Source: Labedella gwakjiensis (GTDB lineage Bacteria; Actinomycetota; Actinomycetes; Actinomycetales; Microbacteriaceae). From it: a stretch of 64,000 nucleotides of DNA. This document shows positions 18,725-27,336 of the stretch, in pieces. Numbering within the stretch: the first letter of the stretch is position 1; each line of letters starts with the position of its first letter. The stretch covers positions 620,001-684,000 of the forward strand of contig NZ_PYAU01000001.1 in NCBI RefSeq assembly GCF_003014675.1. Direction: 5' to 3'. The position numbers and the translations under genes were made by a program. The notes beneath the pieces were generated by a model. That model was not told the DNA's origin, ran no database searches, and saw nothing but the letters and a program-made list of their open reading frames with translations.

Positions 18725-19873
18725 TCAGATGTCGAGGTCCACGACGACGGGCTCCGGACGGAGCAGCACCCCGAACTCCGATTGGACACGGGCCTGGACG
18801 TACCGGGCGAGAGCGGCGACGTCCTCGCCGGTCGCACCCCCACGATTGGTGAGGGCGAGCGTGTGCTTCGTGGAGATCCCTGCACGAGATCCCGGCAGGG
18901 TGAAACCCTTGTGCACTCCGGAGTTCTCGATGAGCCAGGCGGCGCTGAGCTTCACGAGCCGCTCCTGCTCGTCGGTAGGGGCCGGCGGGAGGTCGAAGCC
19001 CTTCGAACCGTCGAGCGGGAGTACGGTCACCGGCTCCTCCACGTCGCCCACGGGCCAGCGGGGGGCGTCGGCGGGCAGAGAGGCGGCGAAACGCTCCGAC
19101 ACGATCGGGTTCGTGAAGAAGGACCCGGCGCTCCACGTGTCGGGGTCGCCATCGTCGAGGACCATGCCCTTCGACGCTCGGAGCGCGAGAACCGCGTCAC
19201 GCACGGCCCTCACCGGTACACGGTCCCCGAGGCTCACCCCGAGGGCCCCCGCGAGCTGAGCGTAGGCCACGGGGCCGCCGAGGCCGTCCGTGGTGCGGAC
19301 CAGATCGAGGTCGATCGACACCACGACGGCCTCACGCTCGGCGGGAGCGCCGCCGTGCCGCTTCAGGACCGACGTGCGGTAGCCGAGTTCGAGGTCGGAG
19401 GACGGCACGTGCGATAGGAGGCCGGTCGAGCGGTCCATCAGTTCCACGGAGGCGAGGACGGAACCGATCTCGGCTCCGTAGGCTCCGATGTTCTGGATGG
19501 GCGCAGCGCCGGCAGAACCGGGGATTCCGGAGAGGGCCTCGATCCCGCCCAGTCCGGCGTCGACGGCGAAGGCGACGACACCGTCCCACGACTCGCCTGC
19601 CTGAACGCGTAGGCGCACGACGCCGTCGGGGAGCCCGTCGGCCTCGACGACGTCGATGCCCGTCGTGCGCAGAGCGATCGCGATGCCCGGGAATCCATCG
19701 GGTCCGACGAGGAGGTTCGACCCGCCGCCGACGACCATCCAGTCGTCATAGCGGCGCCAGCCGTCTTCGAGAGCCGCGAAGAGCTCCTCGCGCGTCGTCG
19801 CCTCCACGAACTCGGCCGCCTCGCCGCCCACGCGGAACGTGGTGAGGGAGGAGAAAGGCGTCACGGCGGTCAT
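18725..19873 (-). CDS. murB: UDP-N-acetylenolpyruvoylglucosamine reductase
   Basis: 382 residues. It catalyses the NADPH-dependent reduction that completes UDP-MurNAc, an early cytoplasmic step of peptidoglycan synthesis. Family signatures: TTFRVGGEAAEF at the N-terminus, the FAD-binding VVGGGSNLLV, GIPGSAGAAPIQNIGAYG, a tyrosine-containing LGYRTSVLK, the catalytic Ser in WSAGSFFTNPIV, and a C-terminal SGVHKGFTLPGSRAGIS with the second active-site segment. Its ATG overlaps the stop of the hadB-like gene (ATGA), making it the last gene of a three-gene coupled operon. Confidence 0.93.
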   Translation of the reverse strand: MTAVTPFSSLTTFRVGGEAAEFVEATTREELFAALEDGWRRYDDWMVVGGGSNLLVGPDGFPGIAIALRTTGIDVVEADGLPDGVVRLRVQAGESWDGVVAFAVDAGLGGIEALSGIPGSAGAAPIQNIGAYGAEIGSVLASVELMDRSTGLLSHVPSSDLELGYRTSVLKRHGGAPAEREAVVVSIDLDLVRTTDGLGGPVAYAQLAGALGVSLGDRVPVRAVRDAVLALRASKGMVLDDGDPDTWSAGSFFTNPIVSERFAASLPADAPRWPVGDVEEPVTVLPLDGSKGFDLPPAPTDEQERLVKLSAAWLIENSGVHKGFTLPGSRAGISTKHTLALTNRGGATGEDVAALARYVQARVQSEFGVLLRPEPVVVDLDI

Positions 19874-20307
19874 CCGAGGTGGACGCGCACCTGCGCCTTG
19901 CCGAGCACGGTGGTGCCGTCGACGGAGACCGTGAGGTCGAGGCGTGCCGACGACTCCTCGGGGAAGAGGGCCCCGACCTTCGCCGAGACCGTCACCGAGA
20001 CACCGTCCTGCGGGTCGACGACGACGGGCCGGGTGAACCGGACCTGGTAGTCGGTGACGCGACCGGGGTCGCCCACCACGTCGACGACCGGCTGCACGGC
20101 GAGGCCCATCGTGAGCATCCCGTGCGCCAGCACGCCGGGCAGGCCGACGCTCGCGGCGACGTCGTCGCGGTAATGGATGGGGTTGAAGTCACCGGACGCA
20201 CCCGCATAGCGGACGAGAGTGTCGCGGGTGAGCGTGTATTCGCGCTCGGCGACGACATCGCCGACGGCGAGCGTGTCGATACCGAGGCCTGCCGGCTGCG
20301 TAGTCAT
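19870..20307 (-). CDS. MaoC-like (3R)-hydroxyacyl dehydratase subunit, HadB type
   Basis: 145-residue hot-dog fold protein. The hydratase-2 signature is present as GDFNPIHYRDD, with the catalytic Asp/His, followed by GLPGVLAHGMLTMG. In actinomycetes HadB pairs with HadA or HadC to dehydrate 3-hydroxyacyl-ACP in fatty acid elongation. It overlaps both neighbours by four bases, so a fixed stoichiometry with the upstream subunit is likely. Confidence 0.85.
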   Translation of the reverse strand: MTTQPAGLGIDTLAVGDVVAEREYTLTRDTLVRYAGASGDFNPIHYRDDVAASVGLPGVLAHGMLTMGLAVQPVVDVVGDPGRVTDYQVRFTRPVVVDPQDGVSVTVSAKVGALFPEESSARLDLTVSVDGTTVLGKAQVRVHLG

Positions 20308-20750
20308 TCGTCCCCCCTGACGACGAGAGTGGAGATGGCCGTGACGACGTGGACGCCGTCCGGGTCCGTCACGGTCGTCTCGGCCGTGACCATCGAGTGC
20401 GCACCGAGCGACTTGACGCTCGCGACGCGCAGGGTCGCGGTGAGCTCGTCGCCCGCGACGATCGGCCGACCGAAGGTGAAGCGCTGGTCGCCGTGGACGA
20501 CACGCGTGAAGTCGATCCCGGCGTCCGGTTCGGCCAGCAGCTGCGCGAGCGTCGCCTCCTGGATGACGACGGCGAAGGTCGGGGGCGCGACGACGTCGGC
20601 ATAGCCGGCGGCGCGAGCGGCCTCGGGGTCGACGTGGAGCGGAGAGGTCGCGAGGACGGCACGAGCGAACTCGCGCACCTTCTCCCGACCGACGAGGTAT
20701 GGGGCGACGGGAGGGAACTCCCTGCCCTGGATCGCGGGGTTCACAGACAC
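20304..20750 (-). CDS. FAS1-like dehydratase partner subunit, HadA/HadC type
   Basis: 148-residue hot-dog protein (GREFPPVAPYLVGREKVREFARAV at the N-terminus, HGDQRFTFGRPIVAGDELTA later). It lacks the hydratase motif carried by the next gene, as expected for the substrate-binding half of a Had heterodimer. GTG start at 20750, exactly six bases from TAGGCT, indicating a leaderless mRNA that begins the hadA-hadB-murB operon. Confidence 0.85.
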   Translation of the reverse strand: MSVNPAIQGREFPPVAPYLVGREKVREFARAVLATSPLHVDPEAARAAGYADVVAPPTFAVVIQEATLAQLLAEPDAGIDFTRVVHGDQRFTFGRPIVAGDELTATLRVASVKSLGAHSMVTAETTVTDPDGVHVVTAISTLVVRGDE

Positions 20751-20756
20751 CCCCTC

Positions 20757-20762
20757 AGCCTA
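20757..20762 (-). promoter_or_regulatory. -10 box of a leaderless promoter (had-murB operon)
   Basis: TAGGCT on the minus strand, six bases (GAGGGG), then the GTG at 20750. Confidence 0.55.
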
Positions 20763-20806
20763 CAGCGAGCGACGTCCGGACCCCGAAGCCGAGGCGTTCC
20801 GCGGGG

Positions 20807-21613
20807 TCAGGCCTCCGACGCCTCCCGGCGGGCGCGGCGCCGCGCCCGCACCATGTCCGAGATCATGCGCGCCGCGATGAGGACGAGGAAGACGGCGAAG
20901 AGGACGTTCGCCACCTCGGGCGCGAGGGCACCGGCCACGAGAGCACCGACGGTGGTCGTCGTGCAGGCCGCAACGCCCACGACAGAGGCCGCCAGGAGGT
21001 CGACGTTCTTGCGACGAGCGTTCCCGATCGTGCCAGAGAGCGCCGTCGGGATCATCATGAGCAGCGACGAGCCCTTGGCGATGAGGTCGCTCGATCCGAA
21101 GAGCAGGATGAGCATCGGCACGACGACGACGCCTCCGCCGATCCCGAGCAGACCGGAGAGCACACCCGTGATGAGACCGAGAGCGACGAGCCCCACGATC
21201 AGGCCGACGGAGAGCTCGATGCCCTGGTCACGCGACGGCACGACGAGGAACAGCTGAACCACGACCACCAGCAGGAAGGCGATGAAGCCCCACTGGAGAA
21301 CGGCCTTCGGAAGGCGGCTGAGGAGCCACGACCCGATCTGGGCGCCCACCACCGCACCCGCGGCGAGGATGAGGGCCACCACCACATCGACGTGGCCCTG
21401 GATCGCGTAGGTCACCACGCCGACGATGGCGGTCGGAAGGATCGCGGCGAGCGAGGTGCCGGCAGCCAGACGCTGCTCGAAGCCTGCGAGGATCACGAGG
21501 GCCGGCACGATGATGATGCCACCGCCCACGCCGAAGAGTCCGGACATGAAGCCGGCGACGAGACCGATGAGGATCAGGAAGGTGATGGTCCGGGGGGAAT
21601 GACGGGTCGGCAC
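20807..21613 (-). CDS. TauE/SafE family sulfite or organic-anion exporter-like permease
   Basis: 268 residues and about eight membrane segments with the two-fold repeat of the family: GFMSGLFGVGGGIIIVP near the N-terminus and GVLSGLLGIGGGVVVVP in the second half. The family moves sulfur-containing or other small organic anions; the substrate here is unknown. The start was placed at GTG 21613, close to the hydrophobic core and with GGAGG upstream; the frame is open to 21664. Confidence 0.82.
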   Translation of the reverse strand: MPTRHSPRTITFLILIGLVAGFMSGLFGVGGGIIIVPALVILAGFEQRLAAGTSLAAILPTAIVGVVTYAIQGHVDVVVALILAAGAVVGAQIGSWLLSRLPKAVLQWGFIAFLLVVVVQLFLVVPSRDQGIELSVGLIVGLVALGLITGVLSGLLGIGGGVVVVPMLILLFGSSDLIAKGSSLLMMIPTALSGTIGNARRKNVDLLAASVVGVAACTTTTVGALVAGALAPEVANVLFAVFLVLIAARMISDMVRARRRARREASEA

Positions 21614-21701
21614 CCGCCCTATTGTCCTCCATCGTTCGCGGTCTGCGGACTCTCGGACGACCACCCGCGCCGGTTCACATCGCTCGGCGGAACGGGAGAG
21701 G

Positions 21702-22301
21702 TCAGCGAGCGGCCGGCGACGGGTGACCGATGCGCGTGGCCGCTTCGACGCCCTCGACGGTGAGCTCCGCGTCCACGAGGATCCACTCGTCGTCGACGTG
21801 GTCGAGCTCCACGATGGCCGTATTGGGCAGAGGACCGACGACTGTGCCGGTCACGAAGCCGACGGTCAACCGGATGAGTGTGCCGTGGCTGACGGCCAGG
21901 ACGTTGCGACCAGGGAAACGATCCTCGATCGCTGCAAGGGCCGCCGCACCGCGGGCCTGAACCTCGGTCTCTAGCTCCATGCCCGGGTACTGGCGATCAG
22001 GCCAGTTCTCGCGCACCTTCTCGGCTGTGGCCCCTTCGGCCTCGCCGTAGCCGCGCTCGACGAGCTCGGGGATCGACGGTCCGAGTTCGAGCCCGAGTCC
22101 GGCGGCGAGGATCTCGGCCGTCTCGCGCGCGCGCGACAGAGGCGAGCTCACGACGATGTCCCACTGCGAGGCGTCGAGACGGTCGATGATGCTGCCGGCC
22201 TGCGCTCGACCGGTGTCGTTGAGCGGCACGTCCGTCGATCCCTGGATGCGGAGTGCGGCGTTCCAGTCGGTCTGGCCATGTCGGATGAGGGCGATCGGCA
22301 T
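21702..22301 (-). CDS. histidine phosphatase family protein
   Basis: 199-residue phosphoglycerate-mutase-like phosphatase: phosphohistidine motif LIRHGQTDWN at residues 5-14, SSPLSRARETAEIL, catalytic Glu region ELVERGYGEAEG, and second His in AVSHGTLIRL. These enzymes hydrolyse small phosphate esters; specificity cannot be read from sequence. It is 9 bp downstream of the 131-residue gene but also has its own leaderless promoter signal. Confidence 0.88.
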   Translation of the reverse strand: MPIALIRHGQTDWNAALRIQGSTDVPLNDTGRAQAGSIIDRLDASQWDIVVSSPLSRARETAEILAAGLGLELGPSIPELVERGYGEAEGATAEKVRENWPDRQYPGMELETEVQARGAAALAAIEDRFPGRNVLAVSHGTLIRLTVGFVTGTVVGPLPNTAIVELDHVDDEWILVDAELTVEGVEAATRIGHPSPAAR

Positions 22302-22307
22302 GCTCCG

Positions 22308-22313
22308 AGCCTA
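22308..22313 (-). promoter_or_regulatory. -10 box overlapping the upstream gene's stop codon
   Basis: TAGGCT, whose TAG is the stop codon of the 22311-22706 gene, then six bases, then the ATG at 22301. The same stop-codon arrangement recurs at 27280 and 46108. Confidence 0.5.
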
Positions 22314-22706
22314 CGCGACCGGCAGGACGAGTCCTCGCTCGGCGAGGCGTCGCTCGGCCTCTCGCCGCTCGCGGCGGGAGCCCAGCACGGGCGCCGCAGC
22401 GATCCGCGCCGTCGCCGCCTGACGGACGCGCGGTGCATCCTGGCGGGGATCACCCTCCTCCGACGCGACCCACGGCGCCCGAACGAGGGGTGCCGGTTCA
22501 CGGACGAGCGGGACCGGATGAATGGTCTCGGTGTTGCGGACCACCGCGATGCTTCGCGCGCGTTCCGCACGCGGAGGCGGCACGATGTGCGGGCCGGTCG
22601 CGACGGGAGTCAGCGCTCGCTCAGACGGGCGCCGCCTCCGGGTCGACCGCCAGGTGCGCAGGGCGGGTCGATAGCGAATGGACTCGACGGGTCGATTGCT
22701 TTCCAT
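22311..22706 (-). CDS. small basic protein of unknown function, 131 residues
   Basis: The ATG at 22706 follows a near-perfect ribosome site (GGGGGAGGATCTC). The protein is Arg/Pro/Ala-rich with a basic amphipathic C-terminal helix (SRRERREAERRLAERG). No domain is recognised. The strong ribosome site and coherent reading frame support a real gene. Its stop codon forms part of the promoter of the histidine phosphatase gene. A role in nucleic acid binding is possible from charge alone. Confidence 0.65.
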   Translation of the reverse strand: MESNRPVESIRYRPALRTWRSTRRRRPSERALTPVATGPHIVPPPRAERARSIAVVRNTETIHPVPLVREPAPLVRAPWVASEEGDPRQDAPRVRQAATARIAAAPVLGSRRERREAERRLAERGLVLPVA

Positions 22707-22943
22707 GAGATCCTCCCCCAAGGCTCGCCTCGACGCTCGGGACACGTCCCGACATACGTCATGTGCAACGGCTACCGCGGTCCCCCGACCTCGGACGATC
22801 TCCTCGTCGACCCGTCGGGGTCGGCGTGCACATCGGCTCTCATGTCCGATTATGTCGGAAAGGCGACAGCGTGCGTCGACCCAGAACGCGGGGGCGTACA
22901 CGGCGGGGGTGATCGACGCCGCGTTCGGGGGTCGGAGCGGCGC

Positions 22944-22949
22944 TACTCT
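22944..22949 (+). promoter_or_regulatory. -10 box of a leaderless promoter (amidotransferase)
   Basis: TACTCT, six bases, then ATG at 22956. It fixes the start, since the frame is open far upstream. Confidence 0.5.
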
Positions 22950-22955
22950 GGGCGG

Positions 22956-23690
22956 ATGCGACCGTTCCTCCTCCTCACCACGCGCGTGGAGGACGAGACG
23001 GCTGCCAACGAGTACGAGTTGTTCGTCGAGCTCACAGGGTTGCTGCCGAGCCAGCTCGCCCACCACCGTCTCGACGTCGCGCCGCTTCCTCCCACGTTCG
23101 ACCTCGCGGACTACTCGGGGGTCTTCCTCGCCGGGAGCCCGTTCACGTCGACGGATCCCGTGGAATCGAAGCCGGCCGTGCAGTTGCGGGTGGAGAGGGA
23201 GCTCGACGAGCTGCTCGGTCTCGTCGCCGCCCACGACATCCCGTTCTTCGGCGCCTGTTACGGCATCGGCACCCTCGGCCGGCACGCCGGCGCCGTCATC
23301 GACCGCACGTACGGCGAGCGCTCGTCGGCCGCGGCCATCCGCCTGACGGATGAGGGCGCAGCTGACCCGGTGTTCGGGGTCCTGCCCACGGAGTTCGACG
23401 CGTTCGTCGGCCACAAGGAGGCGATCGCCGTCCTTCCTCCCGACGCCGTACTGCTCGCGACGGGCGACGCGTGCCCCGTGCAGGCGTTCCGGATCGGCGC
23501 GAATCGCTACGCCACCCAGTTCCACCCCGAACTCACCGTGGAGGCGATGGTCGAGCGGGTGCTGACGTACTCGACCCACGGCTACTTCGACCCGGCCGAG
23601 ACGGCCGCCGTCGCCGAACGCGTGGCCGCGGCCGATGTGGCCGCCTCGCACCGTGTGCTGCGGGCGTTCGCGGAACGCTACGCGCGCTGA
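22956..23690 (+). CDS. class I glutamine amidotransferase-like protein (GuaA/GATase type)
   Basis: 244 residues with the triad of class I glutamine amidotransferases: nucleophile Cys in PFFGACYGIGTLG and His/Glu in ATQFHPELTVE. It stands alone rather than fused to a synthetase, as in the GuaA-like GATase1 group (for example gamma-Glu-polyamine hydrolases). It hydrolyses glutamine or a glutamyl compound; the acceptor is unknown. The 10-bp convergent gap to the VOC gene contains no obvious terminator. Confidence 0.82.
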   Translation: MRPFLLLTTRVEDETAANEYELFVELTGLLPSQLAHHRLDVAPLPPTFDLADYSGVFLAGSPFTSTDPVESKPAVQLRVERELDELLGLVAAHDIPFFGACYGIGTLGRHAGAVIDRTYGERSSAAAIRLTDEGAADPVFGVLPTEFDAFVGHKEAIAVLPPDAVLLATGDACPVQAFRIGANRYATQFHPELTVEAMVERVLTYSTHGYFDPAETAAVAERVAAADVAASHRVLRAFAERYAR

Positions 23691-23700
23691 CGGCCCTCGA

Positions 23701-24075
23701 CTACGCGTCGCTGCTCTCGATCACCGAGAGGATGTTGCCGGCCGGATCGGTGAACCACGCGATGAGCGGACCACCGGCCCGCATGATCCCGAGATCGTCG
23801 ACGCCGCCGTATCGCTCGAACTCCACCCCGCGATCGGCGAGTTCGCGGACGGCGGCCTCCACGTTGTCCACGGGGAAGTTCAGGATCGTGAAGGACGCCG
23901 GTCGGTGCGCATCACCCTTCGGGTAGACGAGGATGGGCTGTCCCTGGTGGATCTGCAGGAACAGCATGCCGTTCTCCTCGCGGACGTCGAGGCCGAGGAC
24001 GTCGGCGTAGAACGCGCGCGCCGCGGGGATGTCGTCCACCGAGAAGCCGCTGAAGGCTGGGGTCGTCTTGAACAT
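23701..24075 (-). CDS. VOC family (glyoxalase/bleomycin-resistance fold) protein
   Basis: 124 residues with paired beta-alpha-beta-beta-beta modules: GFSVDDIPAARAFYADVLGLDV at the start and GPLIAWFTDPAGNILSVIE at the end, the latter containing the usual metal-ligand Glu. The ribosome site is GGAGGACG. Function within this broad family (isomerase, thiol transferase or drug binding) cannot be assigned. Confidence 0.85.
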   Translation of the reverse strand: MFKTTPAFSGFSVDDIPAARAFYADVLGLDVREENGMLFLQIHQGQPILVYPKGDAHRPASFTILNFPVDNVEAAVRELADRGVEFERYGGVDDLGIMRAGGPLIAWFTDPAGNILSVIESSDA

Positions 24076-24161
24076 CGTCGTCCTCCGATCGATAAGGTGA
24101 CGGCTTCGACCTCACCGTCACGAGGAGGGTACATCCGGCGCGCGCGGCCGACCAGAGGCGA

Positions 24162-24959
24162 TCAGGCGCGAGTGACCGAGAGGTCGAGCGCGGCGAACTC
24201 CTCGAGCGCTCCGGCGGGGGCCGACGCACTCGTGATGAGCACATCGACCTCCGAGAGCCGCGCGATGCGACCGAGGTGCACGTTGCCGAGCTTCGAGCCG
24301 TCCGCGATCACCGCCGTCCGTCCGGCGCGTTCCACCATCGCGCGCTTCACCTCGGCCTCCGGCAGATTCACGTTCGTGACGCCGGCCTCGGGGTGCACGC
24401 CGTTGCATCCGATGATCGCGAGGTCGGCGTGGAGGTCGTCGAAGAGCCGGAGCGCCATCGGGTTCACGAGGGAGTGCTGGAGAGGACGGAGCGCTCCGCC
24501 GGTGACGAGCACGGTGAATCGCGGGATGGCCGGCTCGAGCGCGAGGGCGATGTTGAGTCCGTTGGTCATGACGACGACGTCGGTGAGGTCCTCGCGTTCG
24601 GCGAGGGCGACCGCGACAGCGTTCGCCGTTGTGCCGACGTCGAGGAAGACACTCTGACCGGATGAGACGAGCGCAGCCGCCGCCCGGCCGATGGCCCGCT
24701 TCTCCCTCGCGAACGCGTCGGAGGCCTGCTCGAACGAGGGTTCGGCGACGGGCCCGAGGGCTGCGACCGCTCCCCCGTGCACGCGGCGCACCGACCCGAT
24801 GGCGGCGAGGGCGTCGAGATCGCCGCGCACGGTGACGTCGGACACGCCGAACGACGAGCCGAGGTCGGAGACGCGGACGAAGCCGCGATCGCGCACGATG
24901 TCGAGGATGCGCTCGCGGCGGACGTCGGCGGGAAGGGGTGCTCCGACAGATTCCGACAT
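24162..24959 (-). CDS. DeoR family repressor, probable galactose operon regulator
   Basis: 265 residues: N-terminal DeoR winged helix (about 14-65; RILDIVRDRGFVRVSDLGSSFGVSDVTVRGDLDALAAIG, shown here as its conserved core VSDVTVRGDLDAL) and the C-terminal DeoRC sugar-phosphate sensor with SVFLDVGTTANAVA and GCNGVHPEAGVTN. It is divergent from galT with only 44 bp between start codons, and two TTTGCTTG direct repeats lie in that gap, so autoregulation and control of galTKE are likely. The ligand is expected to be a sugar phosphate. Confidence 0.88.
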   Translation of the reverse strand: MSESVGAPLPADVRRERILDIVRDRGFVRVSDLGSSFGVSDVTVRGDLDALAAIGSVRRVHGGAVAALGPVAEPSFEQASDAFAREKRAIGRAAAALVSSGQSVFLDVGTTANAVAVALAEREDLTDVVVMTNGLNIALALEPAIPRFTVLVTGGALRPLQHSLVNPMALRLFDDLHADLAIIGCNGVHPEAGVTNVNLPEAEVKRAMVERAGRTAVIADGSKLGNVHLGRIARLSEVDVLITSASAPAGALEEFAALDLSVTRA

Positions 24960-24965
24960 TCTTCA

Positions 24966-24997
24966 ACCTTGCTTTGCTTGCGTTTGCTTGTCAATAT
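24966..24997. promoter_or_regulatory. compact divergent promoter/operator of deoR and galT
   Basis: On the plus strand, TTGCTT (24969-24974), 17 bases, then CAATAT (24992-24997), six bases before the galT ATG. On the minus strand, a consensus TTGACA (24994-24989) lies 17 bases before a weak -10 (CAAGGT, 24971-24966) six bases before the regulator ATG. Direct repeats TTTGCTTG at 24973-24980 and 24983-24990 (10-bp period, one helical turn) sit inside both promoters and are the best operator candidate. Confidence 0.55.
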
Positions 24998-25003
24998 GAA
25001 AGC

Positions 25004-26116
25004 ATGCCGATCCTTCCCCACGTCGTCCTCACCGATGGCGTCGTCCGTCGCGACGACACCCTGGCCGATGGCCGCGACCTGTTCTACTACGACGACCCGG
25101 GCTCGACCCTCCCCATCGAGCGTGCGAGCGACGCCCGCACGCTCGACCCCCGTCCCGCCACCGCCTCGATGCGCCGTGACCCGCTCACGGGAGAGTGGAT
25201 CTCGATCGCCTCCGCTCGGCAGAACCGCGTGTTCCTGCCGCCGGCCGACCTCGACCCGCTCGCACCGGCCAGCCCCACGAACCCGTCCGAGGTGCCTGAC
25301 CGATACGACGTGGCCGTCTTCGAGAACCGCTCCCCCTCTTTCGGACCCGCAACCGCCGATGACGTCGACGCTCCCGGCGAGGTCGCCGCGGGCATTGGTG
25401 CGAGTCGCCCGTCGGTCGGGCGCTGCGAGGTCGTCTGCTTCAGCCCGGAACACGAGGGTTCCCTCGGCAGCCAGCGTCCGGAGCGGCTGCGCACCGTCGT
25501 CGAAGCCTGGGCCGACCGCACGGCGGCCCTCTCGGCCGTCCCCGGGGTCGAGCAGGTGTTCGCGTTCGAGAACCGCGGTGAGGCGATCGGCGTCACGCTG
25601 CGCCACCCGCACGGTCAGATCTACGCCTACCCGTACGTGACCCCGCGCACCCAGCGACTCGTCGCGTCCGTCGAGGCGCACGGACCGAGCCTCTTCGAGG
25701 ACATCCTCGCGTTCGAGCTCGCCTCGGAGCGCGTCATCATCCGCGGCGAGCACTGGAGCGCGTACGTGCCGTTCGCCGCGCGCTGGCCGCTCGAGCTGCA
25801 CGTGATGCCGCACCGCCACGTCGCCGACCTGTCCGAGACCGACTCGGCCGAGCGCGCGGAGCTCGCGGACCTCCTGCCGCGCGTCCTCCAGGGCATCGAC
25901 GCGATCTACGGAGACCCAACCCCGTACATCGCCGCGTGGCACCAGGCGCCCGTGCACCACCACCGCGACATCCGGCTGACACTGCAGATCACCTCGCCCC
26001 GGCGAGCGCCGGAGCGACTCAAGTACCTCGCGGGGTCCGAGAGCGCCATGGGTGCGTTCATCGGCGATGTCCTGCCCGAGACGCAGGCGGCAGCCTGGAA
26101 GGAGGCCGTCCGATGA
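25004..26116 (+). CDS. galT: galactose-1-phosphate uridylyltransferase
   Basis: 370 residues, HIT-superfamily nucleotidylyltransferase that exchanges UMP between UDP-glucose and galactose-1-phosphate. The active-site HPH-Q motif is present in LRHPHGQIYAYP, with AFENRGEAIG before it, MRRDPLTGEWISIASAR at the N-terminus, and WPLELHVMPHRHVADL plus HHHRDIRLTLQI toward the C-terminus. First gene of galTKE; it overlaps galK by four bases. The ATG at 25004 lies six bases past CAATAT and has no good ribosome site, suggesting a leaderless mRNA. Confidence 0.95.
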   Translation: MPILPHVVLTDGVVRRDDTLADGRDLFYYDDPGSTLPIERASDARTLDPRPATASMRRDPLTGEWISIASARQNRVFLPPADLDPLAPASPTNPSEVPDRYDVAVFENRSPSFGPATADDVDAPGEVAAGIGASRPSVGRCEVVCFSPEHEGSLGSQRPERLRTVVEAWADRTAALSAVPGVEQVFAFENRGEAIGVTLRHPHGQIYAYPYVTPRTQRLVASVEAHGPSLFEDILAFELASERVIIRGEHWSAYVPFAARWPLELHVMPHRHVADLSETDSAERAELADLLPRVLQGIDAIYGDPTPYIAAWHQAPVHHHRDIRLTLQITSPRRAPERLKYLAGSESAMGAFIGDVLPETQAAAWKEAVR

Positions 26117-27282
26117 CGAGCACCACGATCGACAACGAGGCGACCCGCCTCTTCGCCGCGCAGTTCGGCGGTGAGCCCGACGGCGTCTGGTCGTCACCCG
26201 GCCGCGTCAACCTCATCGGCGAACACACCGACTACAACGACGGCTTCGCCCTTCCCTTCGCGATCGACCACCGTGCCGTCGTGGCCGTGCGGCTGCGGTC
26301 CGACGACCGCGTCGCGATCGTGTCGACCTTCGACGGCGAACCCGTCGAGGCGGACCTGGCATCCCTCGACGGTTCACAGATCTCCTCATGGGCCGCCTAT
26401 GTGTTCGGCATCGTCTGGGCTCTCGGCGAGGACCACGGCCGCGACCGCCTCACCGGATTCGAGCTCGCGCTCCACTCCGACGTCCCCGTCGGCGCCGGCC
26501 TGTCCTCCTCCGCCTCCATCGAGTGCGCCACGGCCCTCGCTCTCGACGAGCTCTGGTCCCTCGGGGCCTCGCGCGCCTCGCTCGTGCTCGCGGGGCAACG
26601 AGCTGAGAACACCGTCGTCGGCGCGCCCACGGGCATCATGGACCAGACGGCGTCGCTCTTCGGGGAGACGGACTCGGCGGTCTTCCTCGACTGCCGCACG
26701 CAGGACGCCGTGCCCGTTCCCCTCGGTTTCGCCGAGGCCGGCCTCCAGGTGCTCGTCGTGGACACGCGTGTGTCCCACGACCACGCGACCGGCGGTTACG
26801 CGAGCCGGCGGGAGGCATGCGAGCGCGCGGCTGCGGCTCTCGGCGTACCGGCCCTCCGCGATGCGACCCTCGACGACCTCCAGTCCGCCCTCGCCGACGG
26901 CCGGTTGGACGACGAGACGTTCCGTCGCGCCCGCCATGTGGTGACGGAGGACGACCGCGTGCTCGCGACCGTCCGGACGCTGCGCGAGTCGGGGGCGCGG
27001 GCCATCGGCGAACTGCTCGACGCCTCGCACCGTTCGATGCGCGACGACTTCGAGATCTCCGTCCCCGAGATCGACGCGGCCGTCGACGCCATGCGCGGAG
27101 CGGGCGCCGTCGGCGCCCGACTCACGGGCGGAGGCTTCGGCGGGTCGGCGATCGGCCTCCTGCCGGTCGAGCGCGTCGCCGACGCCACGGACGCGGTCCG
27201 CCGCGCCTTCGCGGACGCCGGTTACACCGAGCCGCGGATCTTCACGGTCTCCCCCTCCGCGGGCGCCCGCCGGGACGGCTAG
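26113..27282 (+). CDS. galK: galactokinase
   Basis: 389 residues. It phosphorylates galactose at C1 with ATP, feeding GalT. It has the galactokinase signature GRVNLIGEHTDYNDGF (about 29-44), the GHMP ATP-binding loop VPVGAGLSSSASIE, the catalytic Asp region GAPTGIMDQTASL and the C-terminal LTGGGFGGSAIGLL. Its ATG overlaps the galT stop (ATGA). Its TAG stop begins a TAGCGT that resembles a -10 box for galE. Confidence 0.95.
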   Translation: MTSTTIDNEATRLFAAQFGGEPDGVWSSPGRVNLIGEHTDYNDGFALPFAIDHRAVVAVRLRSDDRVAIVSTFDGEPVEADLASLDGSQISSWAAYVFGIVWALGEDHGRDRLTGFELALHSDVPVGAGLSSSASIECATALALDELWSLGASRASLVLAGQRAENTVVGAPTGIMDQTASLFGETDSAVFLDCRTQDAVPVPLGFAEAGLQVLVVDTRVSHDHATGGYASRREACERAAAALGVPALRDATLDDLQSALADGRLDDETFRRARHVVTEDDRVLATVRTLRESGARAIGELLDASHRSMRDDFEISVPEIDAAVDAMRGAGAVGARLTGGGFGGSAIGLLPVERVADATDAVRRAFADAGYTEPRIFTVSPSAGARRDG

Positions 27283-27285
27283 CGT
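27280..27285 (+). promoter_or_regulatory. possible internal -10 box upstream of galE
   Basis: TAGCGT whose TAG is the galK stop codon. Transcription from it would start near 27292 and give galE a 45-base leader, allowing galE expression apart from galTK. No convincing -35 box. Confidence 0.3.
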
Positions 27286-27336
27286 GGCCACCGGACGACC
27301 ATCCTCTTCGAACCGCACGAGACGAACGGAAGCATC

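Noticed and set aside
21614-21664. Longer N-terminus for the TauE/SafE permease
   Set aside because: The extra 17 residues are polar and unlike the family; the GTG at 21613 has a GGAGG upstream and lies close to the first helix.
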